NCBI RefSeq assembly: GCF_914767665.1
Contig: NC_059506.1
Location: 24,467,825 to 24,531,824, forward strand
DNA: 64,000 nucleotides
Direction: 5' to 3'
Source: Harmonia axyridis
Taxonomy: Eukaryota; Arthropoda; Insecta; Coleoptera; Coccinellidae
Shown here: one piece after another, positions 23,948 through 38,900 of the stretch
Layout of the letters: the number at the start of each line of letters is the position of its first letter
Numbering within the stretch: the stretch's first letter is position 1
Program-made: the position numbers and the translations under genes
Notes under the pieces: generated by a model
What the model saw: the letters and a program-made list of their open reading frames with translations, nothing else
Databases searched by the model: none
Told to the model about the DNA's origin: nothing

Positions 23948-26900
23948 CTGAAAAATGTATTTTTGATTCTTGAGGAACAGAAAAATTCTAAATTATCTTC
24001 AGTTCAAGTTTTCAACTGATATTCAAGTCTCTTAATTTTATTCATGTGGATCTGAATATAGATAATAATTTAGATCTTGCAGAGGATCTACTTCATTAGT
24101 TGAGGTCTTAATGTTATTCTGATAGTCAGGCTATGCTCAAAGCACTGAGGTCACATATCATCGGATCTAAGTTGGTATTGGAGTGCAGAAAAATCTCAAT
24201 GGCATAGGGAAGGATAACAAGGTCTTTTTTGTGTGGATTCACGGCCACTCGGAAATTAAAGGGAAAGAAGAGGCCAACACACTTGCTAGAAGAGGAGTAC
24301 AAACTCCTTTCATTGGCCTCGGACCGTTTAGGCAAATGTATCAACAAGAAAAGGAAAAAACCGAAAGAGAAACGTTTTGACGGAATATTCTGGGATGGAT
24401 ATCCGAAAATTTTCTTCGAAACTTTGACATTGCGAGGACCAATTATATAATTATATTACACCTCCTCACTGGATTCTTCAGAGGGAATTGTCACTTTAGG
24501 AAACACTGCATGAGAATGGGTCAAGCAGAAAATGAGGAGTGCAGATTCTGTGGGGAGAAGGAAGAAACTTAGGATTCACTAGTGACGAAATGCCTCGCCT
24601 TCACTAGACAACGCACAATTTGCTTCGGATAAGAAAATTGTAGAAAAGAGGAAGTAGCCTTCTAGAAGTCACTCCAAATACTGGAGTTCATTAGAACTCT
24701 GGAACTGGAAGGCTACTGTAGAAGACGTTTTAGTGATAGGGACACAATAGACCATAAGATCAATAGGGCCCTCAAATAAATCTTAATCTTATGTCTAAAT
24801 GAAAAATTCATCTGTTATTTCTCACCTGTATATGGTCCATATTCACCTCTCTCAAATAGCTTGGGTTTTCGAAAGCAACCCCGTTGGTTCCTTTCAGCAG
24901 TTTCTTATTCCTAACAAGATAAACGGCACCACAAACAATGAGAATAACTCCTATTATAGCTAAGATCACAGCCACAGCAACTCCCATATGATTTCCACCA
25001 CTGCTGTGATTGGCGGAGGCTGTAACATCCTTGTCACCTGTGATGAATCTGACAGATTTCGTCAGAACAGATGTACCTTTGTTATTACCAGCTTTGATGA
25101 CGTACTCGTATGTACCCCCTTCTTTGAGGTTAGTCAACACCAAACTGGTTTCTGGTGTGTCATTTTTGTATACTGGCCTTTCCTGTTTGCCATCTAGTAG
25201 CCTCCAGATAACTCTATATATTTCTACGGTATGAGGATTTTTGACTGGTGGATCCCATACTATTTTAACCGTATGTGCATCTATAAATTCTGTTCTAGCA
25301 TTTTGTGGTGGTCCCGGCAATTTGTCTTGGTTCTCATGGAAGCAGTTGATGATCTGTTTGGTATACGACAACGTGCATATCTTTTTGTTGATGACAGGTT
25401 CTCCCCTGCACCAGTCCAAGCAAAGTCTTTGGACGCCAGAATGAACACAGCAGTTTCTGTGGTCGGAACCATCAGAAGCGCATTTCATCAGTTTCTCGAA
25501 ATCGTTGACACATTCCAATTTATTGATGACGGAATCTATGTCCATGTAGAAGGAGCAAGCATCCATACAAGGCGATGACACGTTAAGACTCTTACAACAC
25601 TGTGTTATGTTCTTGACCGGTTTGATGTTCCTCAGTCTCACAGAGACAGCTTGTGTGGTACTTCCGAAGGCATTTTCGGCATGGCAGAAGTAATCACCGA
25701 CGTCCATCATCTGTATCTGTTTTATGGTCAGCTGCATTATGTACTTATCTTCTTCTTCCTTCACTTTAGCTGTGACTATATCGTATTTTCCTCCTTGGAT
25801 GACTGGGGTTCTTTCTTCGTGGTTTCTCCAGAAGATCATCTTTGGTTCTGGCTGAGCGTCTACTTTGCATTCAAGAGTTACAGAGTCACCCAGGATAGCC
25901 ATTGTTATTCCACTTGCTTGTATATGTGGACCATCTGAGAAAAAGGTATTAGTTAGTCTTAAATTTTAGTGATACACTATCTAACTTACGACTTATTGTG
26001 ATCTTTTTGGATGCTTGCATGGGCGTGCCATACCCATTGTCTGCATAACAAGATATTTGGTTCATATCCTTGGTAACGTTGTGAATAACTGTAACCATGT
26101 GTCTTGTGGTTTCTTGCCTCACAAGTCTGCCCGTAATATAGAGGGAAATAGTTGGCATAGGGGTTCCCATTGCTATACAAAGAATTGTCATACTGCTACC
26201 CTCAATAACAAGGTTGATTGGATGAACGGTAGGAGCTTCAACAACAGCTGGATACGCTGGGTCAGTCCAGGCTATAAGGGTTTCTGAAGGCATACTCGCT
26301 CCTTTGTCAGTCATTGCTTTCACATAAACAATATACTGGGTGTTGGGCTCTAGAGACATGATCGGATGCGTGGTCACAGTTGTGTTGACTATGTGGAAAT
26401 CGTCATCAGAAGTCTTTTTGTAGTATAAACTGTAAGTGATATTTAATATTTCAATGAGGTACCTACTGAGATATATTTATTTTTAATTTTTTTCGATATA
26501 TTCAAACGATAACAAACCTGTATGTTATTTGGTCAGAAGGATGACTGAACTCTGGAGGCTGCCAGGTTATTGTAACCCATGTAGCACTGTGAGATGCAAC
26601 AGCTAGAGAATGGGGATGAAAGATGACACCTTTCACCCATTGGGAATCTAGAACAGAAAGTAGAATTTGTTGAAAATATGAATTTGATAACTCATTTTGA
26701 TGCATACAGTATTTTTGTGTCAGTAAACCTACCTGCTTTTATTAGAGTGATGACAATAATCGATGATGGAAGTGATGTGCCATGACGATTCTTGGAAACT
26801 ACGAAAATGTGGTAGGTGCCTTTCTTTTCTAAACCTGTTAAAGTTGCTGTGGTTGAGTTCACTTCCACCTGCTGCAAAAGTGACAAATATAGTCTGATCA

Positions 26901-29900
26901 TATCATAACTAATGTTTTATTTGGAGTTAATTACTTCATGTCAAGCCTTTAAAAATCTTTTATAGTGTTATTTTTACAAATATCTTCAAAAGTTTTGTGG
27001 CAGGATGCTTACCTGATCTAATTTGAGCAGAGTTTCATGCATGGATGTGTTGTCCACCTTCTGATAATTTACAATGTATGAGGTAATATTGCTGCCATCT
27101 TGTGGAGGTTCCCATTCCAAAAGCACAGAATGACTATCGACAACAGTTGCATGGAGTTCAGCAATCGGACCTGGTAGTATTCCTGTTCCTGAAAATCAGA
27201 CAGAAGAAAGCTTCATTACACTTCATTCACTTAGTCGATGAATTCTGAAGATACTTAGAGACTAGGATAATGAAATATAAATAATAATATCATAATGGCG
27301 CTAAAGTATAAAGTAAAGTAAAGAGTTCACAGTTTAATTCTTCTAAATTTGAACGAACCACACTTTTGTCCGAAAAATCTGTTATATGACGCTGTTTTGA
27401 TAACAATGTATATTGTTAAAAGAAGCTGAAAATATCTTTGGTTATTTTCAATCACTTTTAATTTCTAATGACAACAACGTTAATTTCAAAAACGTGTTTT
27501 CTGCTCTTATTATTTTCTGATAGAAATCTTCAACATTATTTTTATTTGCTAATGAAACAAAAACTTTCAAAATATCAGAGTAAGCCATCTTGTAAGCTGA
27601 TAATGTTTGAGATTTTGGTCGCTTCGGATATTTCCGTGACAGCAGATATGATAGTAATGAAATTTTGCCTTTGTATTGAGAATAATAATTTCGAGCTTTA
27701 TTCATAACTTTATAGTTACAGCGTCATCGAAATCATAAAAATAAAAAAACAAAAAATAAAAAAAGGTCCGGAGTCAATAACAATATTCCATGTACGACCC
27801 GAAATACCGATGCCATAACATTCTTTCATGGATACACAAAACTTGTTTATATCCATTTTTCAAACCACAATAAATGCAGTTGCTCTCAACCTTCAATATC
27901 TCGCTCCTTTACTTTTAATTATGACACGCATTTACTGAAGGTAGGTAATATCGAAAAAAAAGTATTATGGCACTGGCAATGTGTTCTGTGCGCCCAACCT
28001 AGGACTTATTGAGCGATGTGATATGTTTTATAGAATAAACGCAAAAAAATTCTCTTCATGATATAACCTACCTTCCTCAAAACACTGGACAATGTTGCCA
28101 ATATAAGTAATGCATTTCGAGGCTGTTTCTGCAAGAGAAGTTACGATAACTCCAGCACAAAGCGAAAGGCAATTGGACGGAACTCCTCGTCTTTCACAGC
28201 AAGCTCCATGGTTTCTTCCACCAGCTCCGCATCTCAACAACTTGTGGAATTCGGACGCACACACTGCAGCCAACTGCTTGATATCGCTCATGTTTGCGTC
28301 GTAAGAACATAGAGGGAGACACACGTTGCTTAGATCGGCTTCTATGCAACAGGCGGTTACGTTATAGGTGGAGGCTTCTTCAAGTTCTTCCTCGATTACC
28401 TGTAATTTGACGAGGAATCAGTTTAGCAATGTGGAAAGTTTCATTCTGTCTGGATCAAAAGTGAAAAGTTACGACACTGGAAAACAGAAACATAATTCAA
28501 AAACACAATAAGTATTATCATTATTATTTCTTTGAATAGTGTCTCTCAATAGAAGAATAACTTATTTTTATTCTGTGAGATACCACATATTTCTGTAACT
28601 GTCAAATTATTGTTACTCACTTTGACACTTCGGTATTGATCTGTTCGAATCGAGAAATTGCTGTTTTTTATTAAATTTTGAGTATTTTATGTACTATGGA
28701 TGAAGGACCTTCAGAAGGAACTAATCGCAATGGGAACGAAGATATTTCCACAGCAACCCAAGACACTTGCTCCCGAGCCCAAAAGCGAAGAACTTCAGAG
28801 AAGACACCAAGCCCACCTCCCCCCACACCTGATTTTGCATTCATACGTCACTATCAAACGAAAGCTGTCGAAGTCGTGGAAGACTTCTACAGCACCTTCA
28901 TTGACGAAAAAGGTTGTCAACATCATATCAAGAAGTTCACTTGGCGAAATTACAACAAAATCACAGTCTCAGTAATCAACTATGGTGCCAGAATTGTAGT
29001 CATGAAAGCACCAGATAAAAGGGGAAAACCGGTTGATATACTTTTAGGGTTCGACGAAATTGAAGGCCATTTACAAAATGGGAACTATCCGCTAGGAGCC
29101 TGCTTGGGAAGATGTGCCAACTATATAAAAGAAGGCACATTTTATCTGAACCACAACATGTCATACCTCACAAAGAATATAGGTCGTCATCATTACAATG
29201 GTGGGGATATTGGTTTCGACAAAGTCGTATGGACTCCTTACGTCGACGAGTCAAGAGTCATAATGACCTATGTAAGTAATAATAAAGAGGAGGGATATCC
29301 AGGACAGCTATTCGTTAAAATCACGTTCGAACTATGCCGAAGAAATCAATTCAGAATAGACTACGAAGCATACTGCTCAGAACCAACCATAGTAAATCTG
29401 ACGCATCTTTGCTACTTCAACCTAGCAGGTTCAAACCAAGGTCCTGAAGAAATGTACAACCATATTCTTAGCATTAACGCAAACTGCTATACAATCCAAG
29501 ATGATGATCATATACCAACTGGGGAAATAAAGAACGTTGTGAATACAATTTACGACTTCCAGATACCTAAATGCTTGAGCAAAGTAATAGGTATCAGACC
29601 CAATGACGGATATGATCAAAACTTCTGTATAAACTGTGGTGTGGATAATCAAGAATGCTTTGTCTCCAGACTGTTCCATCCACCATCTGGAAGAATGATA
29701 GAGATTTATAGCTCACAGAAAGGGGCTGTCTTTTCCACTGGTAACGAATTTGGTACTGGTGCTCCAGTTCCAATCGATGAGCTTTTTGGTAAGCCTTATA
29801 CGTGTTCGACTACATCTCTCGTAGTAGGGAGTATATACAGGAACGTCAAAGAAATTTTAGCGATAGACAACACTCGCGACTACTTCGAAATGAGAAATCT

Positions 29901-32900
29901 GATCGATTTGGTGAAAGGTGTCGAATTGGGAGATAAAGATAATATGGACAAGGTGAATCTCACCAAAATACAGCGCCAATACTTGGAGAGGATTCAACAT
30001 TATTGCGAGGCGTGTGAACCAAAACTCAAAAAGTGTCAAGAGGTGTTGGACGCAGTGGATTACATTCTAAGAGAAGCTAAACCACCTGCAGAACCTGAAG
30101 TGGAAGATGAAGTACTGGAAGACCACGAAGTCAGAGAGAGGATACTCTCCCAATTTTCCGCAATATTAGATAGCGTCAAAGATGTAAATGATGGGAAGAG
30201 AACAACGAATAAGAAAATCCAAGGTAAAGGCGACTACATGTACAAAGCTCACTGCGGTGTTGCAATTACTCCAGGGAATTATCCTAATGCAATAAATACG
30301 AACGGATTTCCTAATGTTGTCTTGAAACCAGGCGAGGTTTATAGACATACAACGAGCTACAGGTTTTGGGTCAGGGCCGGCAATCCCAACAACTGGATTA
30401 AAAGGAAGATATATGAGGCCACTTACGATGAAAAACAAGCGGCAAAACTCAGAGATGAAGTTAAGGCTGCGGGTATCCTGAATACTGCAATTAAAAGGGA
30501 TTAGGAGTGGTTATTCGCCCATTTGGGAATTACTTGAATCGAATCAAATCAGCGGCTTCAATCATTAGTTTTACGGTTTGGTGTCGGTCAAATTTCATCC
30601 AACAATTTATAATAATTTTAGATTTAATAACATAACATCATAAATTCATGATTCAATCGAATTGTTTATAATGCTATAATCATTATATCCATTTTGCTTT
30701 ATCATTATATTTTTTTGTACTCTCCGTTGTCTTGTATCGTAAATCTGAGCTCATAGAATTTCAGATACAGAAAAATTAGTGTTATTTCGATTTGATTTTT
30801 CATGGAAATTAGAAAATAGCTAAGTGAAGAACAACTGTTGCGGGTAAGATACTACTATCGCATGAAAATGTACGCTCAGTATATTTTATTGAAATATGCG
30901 TCGGAAGGTAGTAATTCATTCGAACACTTCGATAAAGGAGAATTTCATACTGAGAAAATTCAAAGAAAATCAATGGTATTTTAGATTGACAGTAAGAGGC
31001 TTTCTGAGCAACAGAATTTTTTTACTCTCCATACAGTTCAGAAAAAAAAGACTACAAAATCCAAAAGAGTTGAGACATTTTCTGAAATCAAAGCTAGAGA
31101 GCACTTAAATTATTTGTAACACCTAATAAAGATCCAGAAACAGTTTTTTTTTTAGTCCTCGATTCTAATGAAGAATATAATATTGAAGGTGATTTGGTGC
31201 TTGGTAGTTTCAATTATGTTAGACGTACTAAGAAGATTATTTTTACGTTCAATTGGTGAATTTATAACAAAAAACAAGAAACATTGAACATCAGATCAAA
31301 ATTGCGGAAATTTAACATTTACTACTAAGACAAAAACTAAATCAAGATAACTTGGCTCAGATCATGGACTCCATGATTGGTATATAAACAATCTGCAATG
31401 CTGTAATGAAATTTTGGAATTGGTTTACTTCAAGGTATTGGTGGATCCAACAGAAATTATATTTTTGCGTTTATTTCTGTTGCACAATTGATTTCGTCCA
31501 TATGAAGAACAAACAACGAATTCATAGATTCATTCACAGTTGGCAACAACTTTTTTTTTTTTGGATTTTGACGCTTATGATTCAGAAATGATGAAATTTC
31601 AGAATTTGAAAACGAAATCCAAAATATAATTCAGCTTTTTTTGAAGATCGAAAGTAAGTTGTTTAAATGGTTCAAATTTGAATCCTCAAGGTATCCTTGA
31701 TTTATTTTTCTATTCATTTGAATTCTACAACATTTAACGGCGAAGTCAATGAAAGAATGGGAAAAAAGCTGTTTTTATATTGCAAGGTTTGCATAACTAA
31801 GATATTTTCAAACGTCATATAGTTATAACATTCTCTAAACAGAGACAAGAGAATAGGATGGTTCGAAAGTGGAAAAACAAGTAAAAAAATGCCACCCTAA
31901 GATTTGGTTATTTAGGAACAAGCAAATTGACTGACACAAGCAAATAAGGACAGTGGATTGTTGAGCATAGAATATTTCTCAGATATGAAATGCCTAAATA
32001 CGTTATACGTCGTTACAATGAGTTGACCGTAAATCTTAAAAATATTCCTTTGGTGTACCACTGCCCAGATACAAACCGTCAAGTTTGAAGCTCACATAAT
32101 TCCAAAATCAACTCTGTATACTTTCAAAGTTATTAACATAAACACCGTACCCAGGGCTCCAGATCAAGCATCCATATGACTTCAGAAGAGCAGTAAAAAA
32201 AATATTCCAACCTTTATCTAACGACAAAACCCAGAAGCACACAATATGAGGTACAAAACATAAGTTTTGGAAAAAAAGCACAGATCCATATATTCTGCAG
32301 CCCTACCTATACTATGCTATGATTACTATCAATATTGCATGCAAAGTCTATGGTTGTCTTTTTTTTGCGGCTTAACAACATCATACTATCCTTTGGAAGT
32401 GAGTGAGTTTTCATGAGACACCAATTATGTAATCCAACGAAATCAACCGAAATAATTTACAATCATCTACATAAAAAAAAACTTGACAAACACAAACAAA
32501 TACTATTTATGAGAATGATGAAACCAATTGAACCAAGTAAAGACCCCTGTGGAATACCAGAGGGTACCATGAATACAAACGATCTGAAACCGGAACGCAA
32601 AAGTCTTGTGTTCGTAAGATAACACTTGAAAAAAATTCAGTACATTTTCTTACCTTACTCTCTGTCCTGAACGTGATCCTTGTACTGGGTGTTCCAACTC
32701 CGTGAGTATTAACGGCCTCAACGTAAACTTCGTAGTCGGTGTTACTTTCAAGTCCCTCCAACACGAAAGGACCATGGTTGACGAAGTGGTTGCTATACTC
32801 GCCATCGTCACCGTCGAACTTCCGAAGATGTACTCTATATCCGGTAACGGTGTCCCCCAGGGTCTTCGGCAGGTCCCAGTGGATTATGGCGAATTCGGTT

Positions 32901-35900
32901 TCGACGTTGGTTAAGTGTACACCTATGGGAGCACTTGGGAGGACTCCGTATCCCTGGAGGAGGCAGTTTGTGTATTCGCTCATGTAACGCATGCATCTGT
33001 AATAAGGATTTTCATGATAACTTGCTGATACATAATGAAAGAAAGTTGAGATGAATCCTTGAAACCATAGAACTATTTCACCCAAAAAATATGACGACAA
33101 GAATATATTCATCGCTATGCTGAAATTTCTTCAGTATTCTTATTTAAAGTGATCTCATTCGAAACATTCCCCCTTGGTGATCACCTATAGCCAGTTACGT
33201 GGTCTGAATAGGTGCAATTGGCACATGAATCGAGCGCTCAAGAACTCCTGATTTTACCTCAAAGCTTTTCACAATTTTTCAAGTTCCGCTTGATTTTTTT
33301 ATGGTTCACTAAAACCACGCTATCAACACGAAATTCTGTCAAAAGCATGAAATGAATATTCAAAAAAAAATTTCTTGAGAACGAATTAATTTACCATTAA
33401 TAATCAAGGAGGGGGAAAACTGGCAAAAGGAATAATAGTCAGGGTGATCTTTTTGCAATATCGAAGTTGTTAGTACTTCTTGAGATAAGCGGCAAAACCG
33501 CAGCATCGAAAATATTTCAGATCGATAGAGCAGTGGTTTCTACCCAAAAAATTCAATTTTCAATAAAATCTTACCTTCCGTTCTCCGTAAAAGTCTAGGT
33601 AAGTCTAGATGAGGCATGAATATATTATTCCATTAATTATAGTTGTAGGTATGCCTAGTTAACCCTCGCATCCACCATTTTGCAACAATAACTACCCCCC
33701 AACTTTATATGAATCAAAATTGCAAGTTTTTCACCCCATACAACCTCATAGGCAATACACACACATATAATAAATCAGATATTATTTTCTCTCAAAGTCA
33801 TTCCAGCTTTCACTGAAAGTGTGGAATCGATACCAAGATGTAATAAAATATGTATTATGCAAAGCTTTTCTTTATATTGCTGTATGACATCATTCATATA
33901 ATGCTTTTTTCCTCATTGAATAAACAGAATGACAGTCTTCAAACATTTCGAATTCATGTTTGTTGTTAGTCTATTCTAAAAGAACAGACCGTGACATTAA
34001 CAACTGTTTATACCTAATTACATATCTCTGTCTTCATGTACGTCCAGGATGATCTCTATGAAATGGCTGCACCCTTTCTGAAGAAAACTTTTACAATTTA
34101 TGAGAGAAATTCGCTCAGAATGTTCAAGTTTCTAAACAACTTCATGGTGAGTTTGTCTGTTGGTATCTTTGGGCTAATCTCCAAGATGTCTGAAATGGTT
34201 TTAATGAAATATTTTCATGGAAAATGTTATATAAAAAATAGGTTCTTCATATTATTCTATATTTTTCTACGTATTATAAGAAAGGAGGAATTTTTTAATG
34301 CCAAAAATCCAGCTTTCGTTTCAGTGTATAATAGGTGAACAACTTTCCTTCTGTCGTTTTGCAATATATGTCTGTAGCGGTAAGTGGTGGTCAAAATAAA
34401 TAGATCGCAGATGCCATATAATGAGCTGGGGTATTTGTTAAATAACGCCATCGAAATATTAGTCGGTTCGTATCTGCATCATAAAGTTATAGATTAAACA
34501 TGTCAAATAACGAGCCAAATTCTCGTCATTTGCGGAAGATTTTAATTTTCTGATTTAATATGAAGAAATCTGCGGCTGAGGCTCATCGAATGCTCTCAAA
34601 TACCTATGTTGAGACCTCTACTAGTAGAAGAACGTGCCGAGAGTGGTTTCAACGTTTCAAAAACGGTGTTTTTGACGTCGAACCAGCATGACGGTGGAAG
34701 AGACCACTACTTGATCAAAACTAGTGTCAAACGCAACAAGAATTGGTAGGATCATTGAGAGTGAAGCAACAAGCCATTTCAAAACGCATGAAAGTCGTGC
34801 TAATGATTCAAAAACAAAGAAATTGGGTGCCGTACGAGTTGAGGCAGAGAGATGTTGAACAGCGTTTGTTTGCTTGTGACAGGCTGCTTGCACGGCAAAG
34901 ATGAAAAGGATTTCTGATTCGCACTGGATACGAGCATTATAAGACGAACTGTCGCATATAACAAGAGATATGGTAATGTGATTTTACAGCTTGATAATGC
35001 TCAACCCCATGTTAAAAAGTGGTCAAGACATATTTGAAAAACTTGAAATGGGAAGTTCTAGCCCACCCGCCGTAATATCCAGACATTGCTCCCTCATTGT
35101 TTCGATTAATGACACACGGCCTGGCTGAGTGCAAAATCGGATCGATTCGTAGATCGCTTCAAAAGATGACTAGATTTTTCAATGCGGGATTCGTACGCTG
35201 CTCGAAAAAAGGGAGAAAGTTGTGGCTAGTGATGGACAATACTCTGGATGATAAATATATAACAAGTTTTTTACAATGAAGCCTCGAATTTCGGAAAGAA
35301 ACGGCGGAAACAAAGTTGTACGCCTTTTATAATGGACAACATTTCTGATACTTCACTACTGTTTTTCAAAGTTTATAGTTATGACGATTTCTATTGAATT
35401 CAGACAACTTGACACGTTGCAAAATTGTGACTTTGATGAATCAGAACCAAAATATTTCAAGGGATCCGTGTGCAAACCGTATTGCAAACAGCATGATCAA
35501 AGTTCCGTTTTCTGTGCGCAAAACCTCATTATCCGAGGTACTATAAACAAAAAGCTTTCAAACACAACAAGGCTTGAATGAATCATATGAACAGCCGAAT
35601 CGCTCCTTCTGAAATAACATACCGTGATACTTCCAAGAGTTAAACTCAATGAAATATCACCTACAATCACATTTGTGTTGAAAAAAAAAACCGCCAAATC
35701 CTTACCGCTCTGATAAGTTTTCTTTGATGAAATTCGGCAACCCGTCATACGTAAAACATGCAGATATAATCAAAAAAGGGGTCTTTTCATATCGAACGAC
35801 AAAGAAGCATAAAGCAGCGCGGTCTCTACCAGTGGCAGCCACGGGTTGGTCTTTGTTTCGATAGATTCATGTTTGCGTCGATGGATATCACACCCGTGTC

Positions 35901-38900
35901 TTTTGATTGCCTACTCGGCAAAAGCTGGATGTTCGACAGTGCACTTGTGAACTTTAACAGCCTTATTTGGGATGAAAGGATGCCTGACTGTTTGATGTAA
36001 CATGAAAGTGAGTTACGTGTGCGAGTATAAGTCACTGGTAGACGAACGTTTATGTTCGTTTTTATGGGCTGTTGGAACTGGGGGCGTGATTTGATACTGA
36101 GGGGAGACATAGGTGTTTATTACACTATATCGAGATTGGATGATTGAGACGTTCAACACAACTTGAATTTAAAATTTTTGTTGCCCATCTTCAATATTCG
36201 GTAAAATCGAAGAAAATCTCTTTGAGATCTTCTTCAAATACTCTAGAACGAATTTCATGTATGGTTGAATTTTTTTAACGCGAACCTCGTTTACTCGAAA
36301 TCCTCGATAAAATATTCTCAATCCCCTGGAAAAAACCTGTCTGAGTCAAAAATTAATCATGCATATCTGGAAATCTTTTTTTCTGGTTCAGTATCGTGAT
36401 GAGTTCATTAGAGTATAAAAAACAGTGCTGTGATGAACTGATTACAGCACTGTTGATGAAAAGTACATCACATACGACAACGTCAAGCGAAAACGGTTGT
36501 AGTCGAATTGCATGAGCCGGTGGCCAAGCTAGTATTGAAGGCCAGGAAGGTTTTGCTGTGTGTTCGGTGCGATTGGCAGGGAATTATCTACTATGAGCTA
36601 CTCCCACCAGCACAACTGTTAACTCGAAACTGTACTGTCAATAATTGGACCATCTGACGGAAGCAATAGTTCAGAAGAGGCCAGCTTTAGACAATAGGAG
36701 CATACACCTTACAGAATTCGATAACATCAATGAAAATCACCTTAAAATTTTCTTCAAGTACTCTAGAACGAATATCATGTACAGGGTGGGCAAATAAGCG
36801 AGGTAAGCGGCTATATCTCAGGATCCACTCATCGTATAGACTTGCGGTAAAAATTTTCACTACTAAAGTGTACAAGAAAACACATTGGAAATTGTTTTGA
36901 AGTTCATACCTCTACCGCTAGGGGGCGTAATAGCTACCGTCGAGTAAAAAAAATGAATATTACTCGGAAATGTTTCATATGAAGTTGAAGAAAAAATAAC
37001 ATCACTGTAATCCTTGGAAAATTCTCTATCTTTTTGAATTGTTACTTTCGATTTTACGACTTCAAATGAGGGTAGGTCAAAGGAAGAAATCTGACTGATT
37101 GAAATGCCTGTAACTTCAGTTTGCCTCAACGTTTTTGAGCATATTAGATCTCGTCTGAAACATAATATCTTGTTGATTGAGGAAAAAATATACTCATGAT
37201 GGATTTGTTCTTGCTGCTTTAGATAGGAGGCGTTTAGTCAAAAGTTCATTGTTTTGTTCATTTCACTCCGAAATTTCAAATGTTAAGACAGGATTTTCTC
37301 AGCAGAAACAGAATTTCTATCAAATTTGCATGAAAAAACCTGAAGGTCGCAAAGCGATAGTTTCAGGCGTTCTGAAGTTATGGCCGAAAGAAGATATTCT
37401 TCAACTGATGCACTGTGAAAAACCAAAACAATGAACTTCTGACTTAGCGCTCCCTATGGAAAGCAGCAAAAACAAATTTATCAGGAGTATATTTTGTCCT
37501 CAATCAACAAGATATTATCTTTCAGACGAGATTTAATTTGCTCAAAAATGTTGAGCCAAACTGAAGTTACAGGCATTTCGATCAGTCAGATTCATCCCTT
37601 CCACCTACCCTTTTTTGATGTCGTAAAATCGAAAGTGACAATTCAAAAAGATAGAGAATTTTCCAAGGATTACAGTGATGATATTTTTTCTTCAACTCCA
37701 TATGAAACATTTTCGAGTAAAATTCATTTTTCTACTAGACAGTAGCTATTACGCCCCCTAGCGGTAGAGGCATGAACTTCAAAACAATTTCCAGTGTGGT
37801 TTTCTTGTACACTTTAGTGGTGAAAATTTTTACCGAAAGTCTCTACGATGAGTGGATCCTGAGATAAAGCCGCTTACCTCGCTTATTTGCCCACCCTGTA
37901 CATTCGAATCTTGTCAACTCGAACCTCATTAACTCGAAATCCTCGAATTATTCTCAATCTTCTCCAAAAAACTTGTCTGAGTCGAAAAAATTATCATGAA
38001 TAACTGGAAATCGTTGTACGGTTATATTTTACCATTTTTACCTATATAAGTCGAAGATCTACAAAAATTATTCTTCAACCCCGAGTAAGTCGTTAGTTCT
38101 TTATTTTTCAATAGATAGCTGCAGTTATCTGTACCTATATCGCGCTGTATAAGTCAAATCGGATACCACTAGATGCATCACGCACTGGAAGTCCAATTGT
38201 CGAAAATGTCGATGAAATCATGGATATTGTCTAATCCGACCGTCATATAAGCTCTGTTTCGATTGCCAAAGAACTAAAGATTGCACAAAAAACCTTTTGG
38301 AGCCATTTGCATAAAGTTGGTCTAAAGAAGAAGTCCGATGTATGGGTACCACACGAGTTAAGACAAAAAAACCTCATGGACCGAATTTCCAATTGCAAAT
38401 CACTTTCGAATCCCCACAAAATAGAATTATTTTTGAAGCGGTTTGAGACTGGTGATGAAAAGTGAATCACTTACGACAACGTCAAGCGAAAACAGTCGTG
38501 GTCGAATTGCGTTGAGCCGGTGGCCAAGCTATTATTTACTGCCAGAAAGGTTTTGCTGTGTGTTCGGTGTGATTGGAAGGGAATTATCTGCTATGAGCTA
38601 CTTCTTACCGCATAACTGTTAACTCGGAACTTTACTGTCAATAATTGGACCGTCTGAAGGAAGCAATTGCTCAGAAGCTGCCAGCTTTCGACAATAGGAG
38701 ATGAATTGTGTCCCATCAATACAAAGACAGAACATACAGATCGATTGTGAATCTCCAGAAGCTCCGGAAGCTTGGTTGGGAGGTTCTCATGCATACACTT
38801 CGTAGTTCGAATCTTGCACCATCTGTTTCTGACTATGGCGTACAATTTTGCTGGTGAAAAATTCGCTCCAAAAGAGGCTTGTGAAAATCGACGGTCTCAA

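Noticed and set aside
25010..25938. Several plus-strand frames opposite the large Ig/FN3 exon
   Set aside because: They mirror the real minus-strand coding sequence and show no domain of their own.
28678..28695. Earlier TTG start for the mutarotase-like gene
   Set aside because: The frame is open there, but eukaryotic initiation at TTG is unlikely and an ATG follows at 28696.
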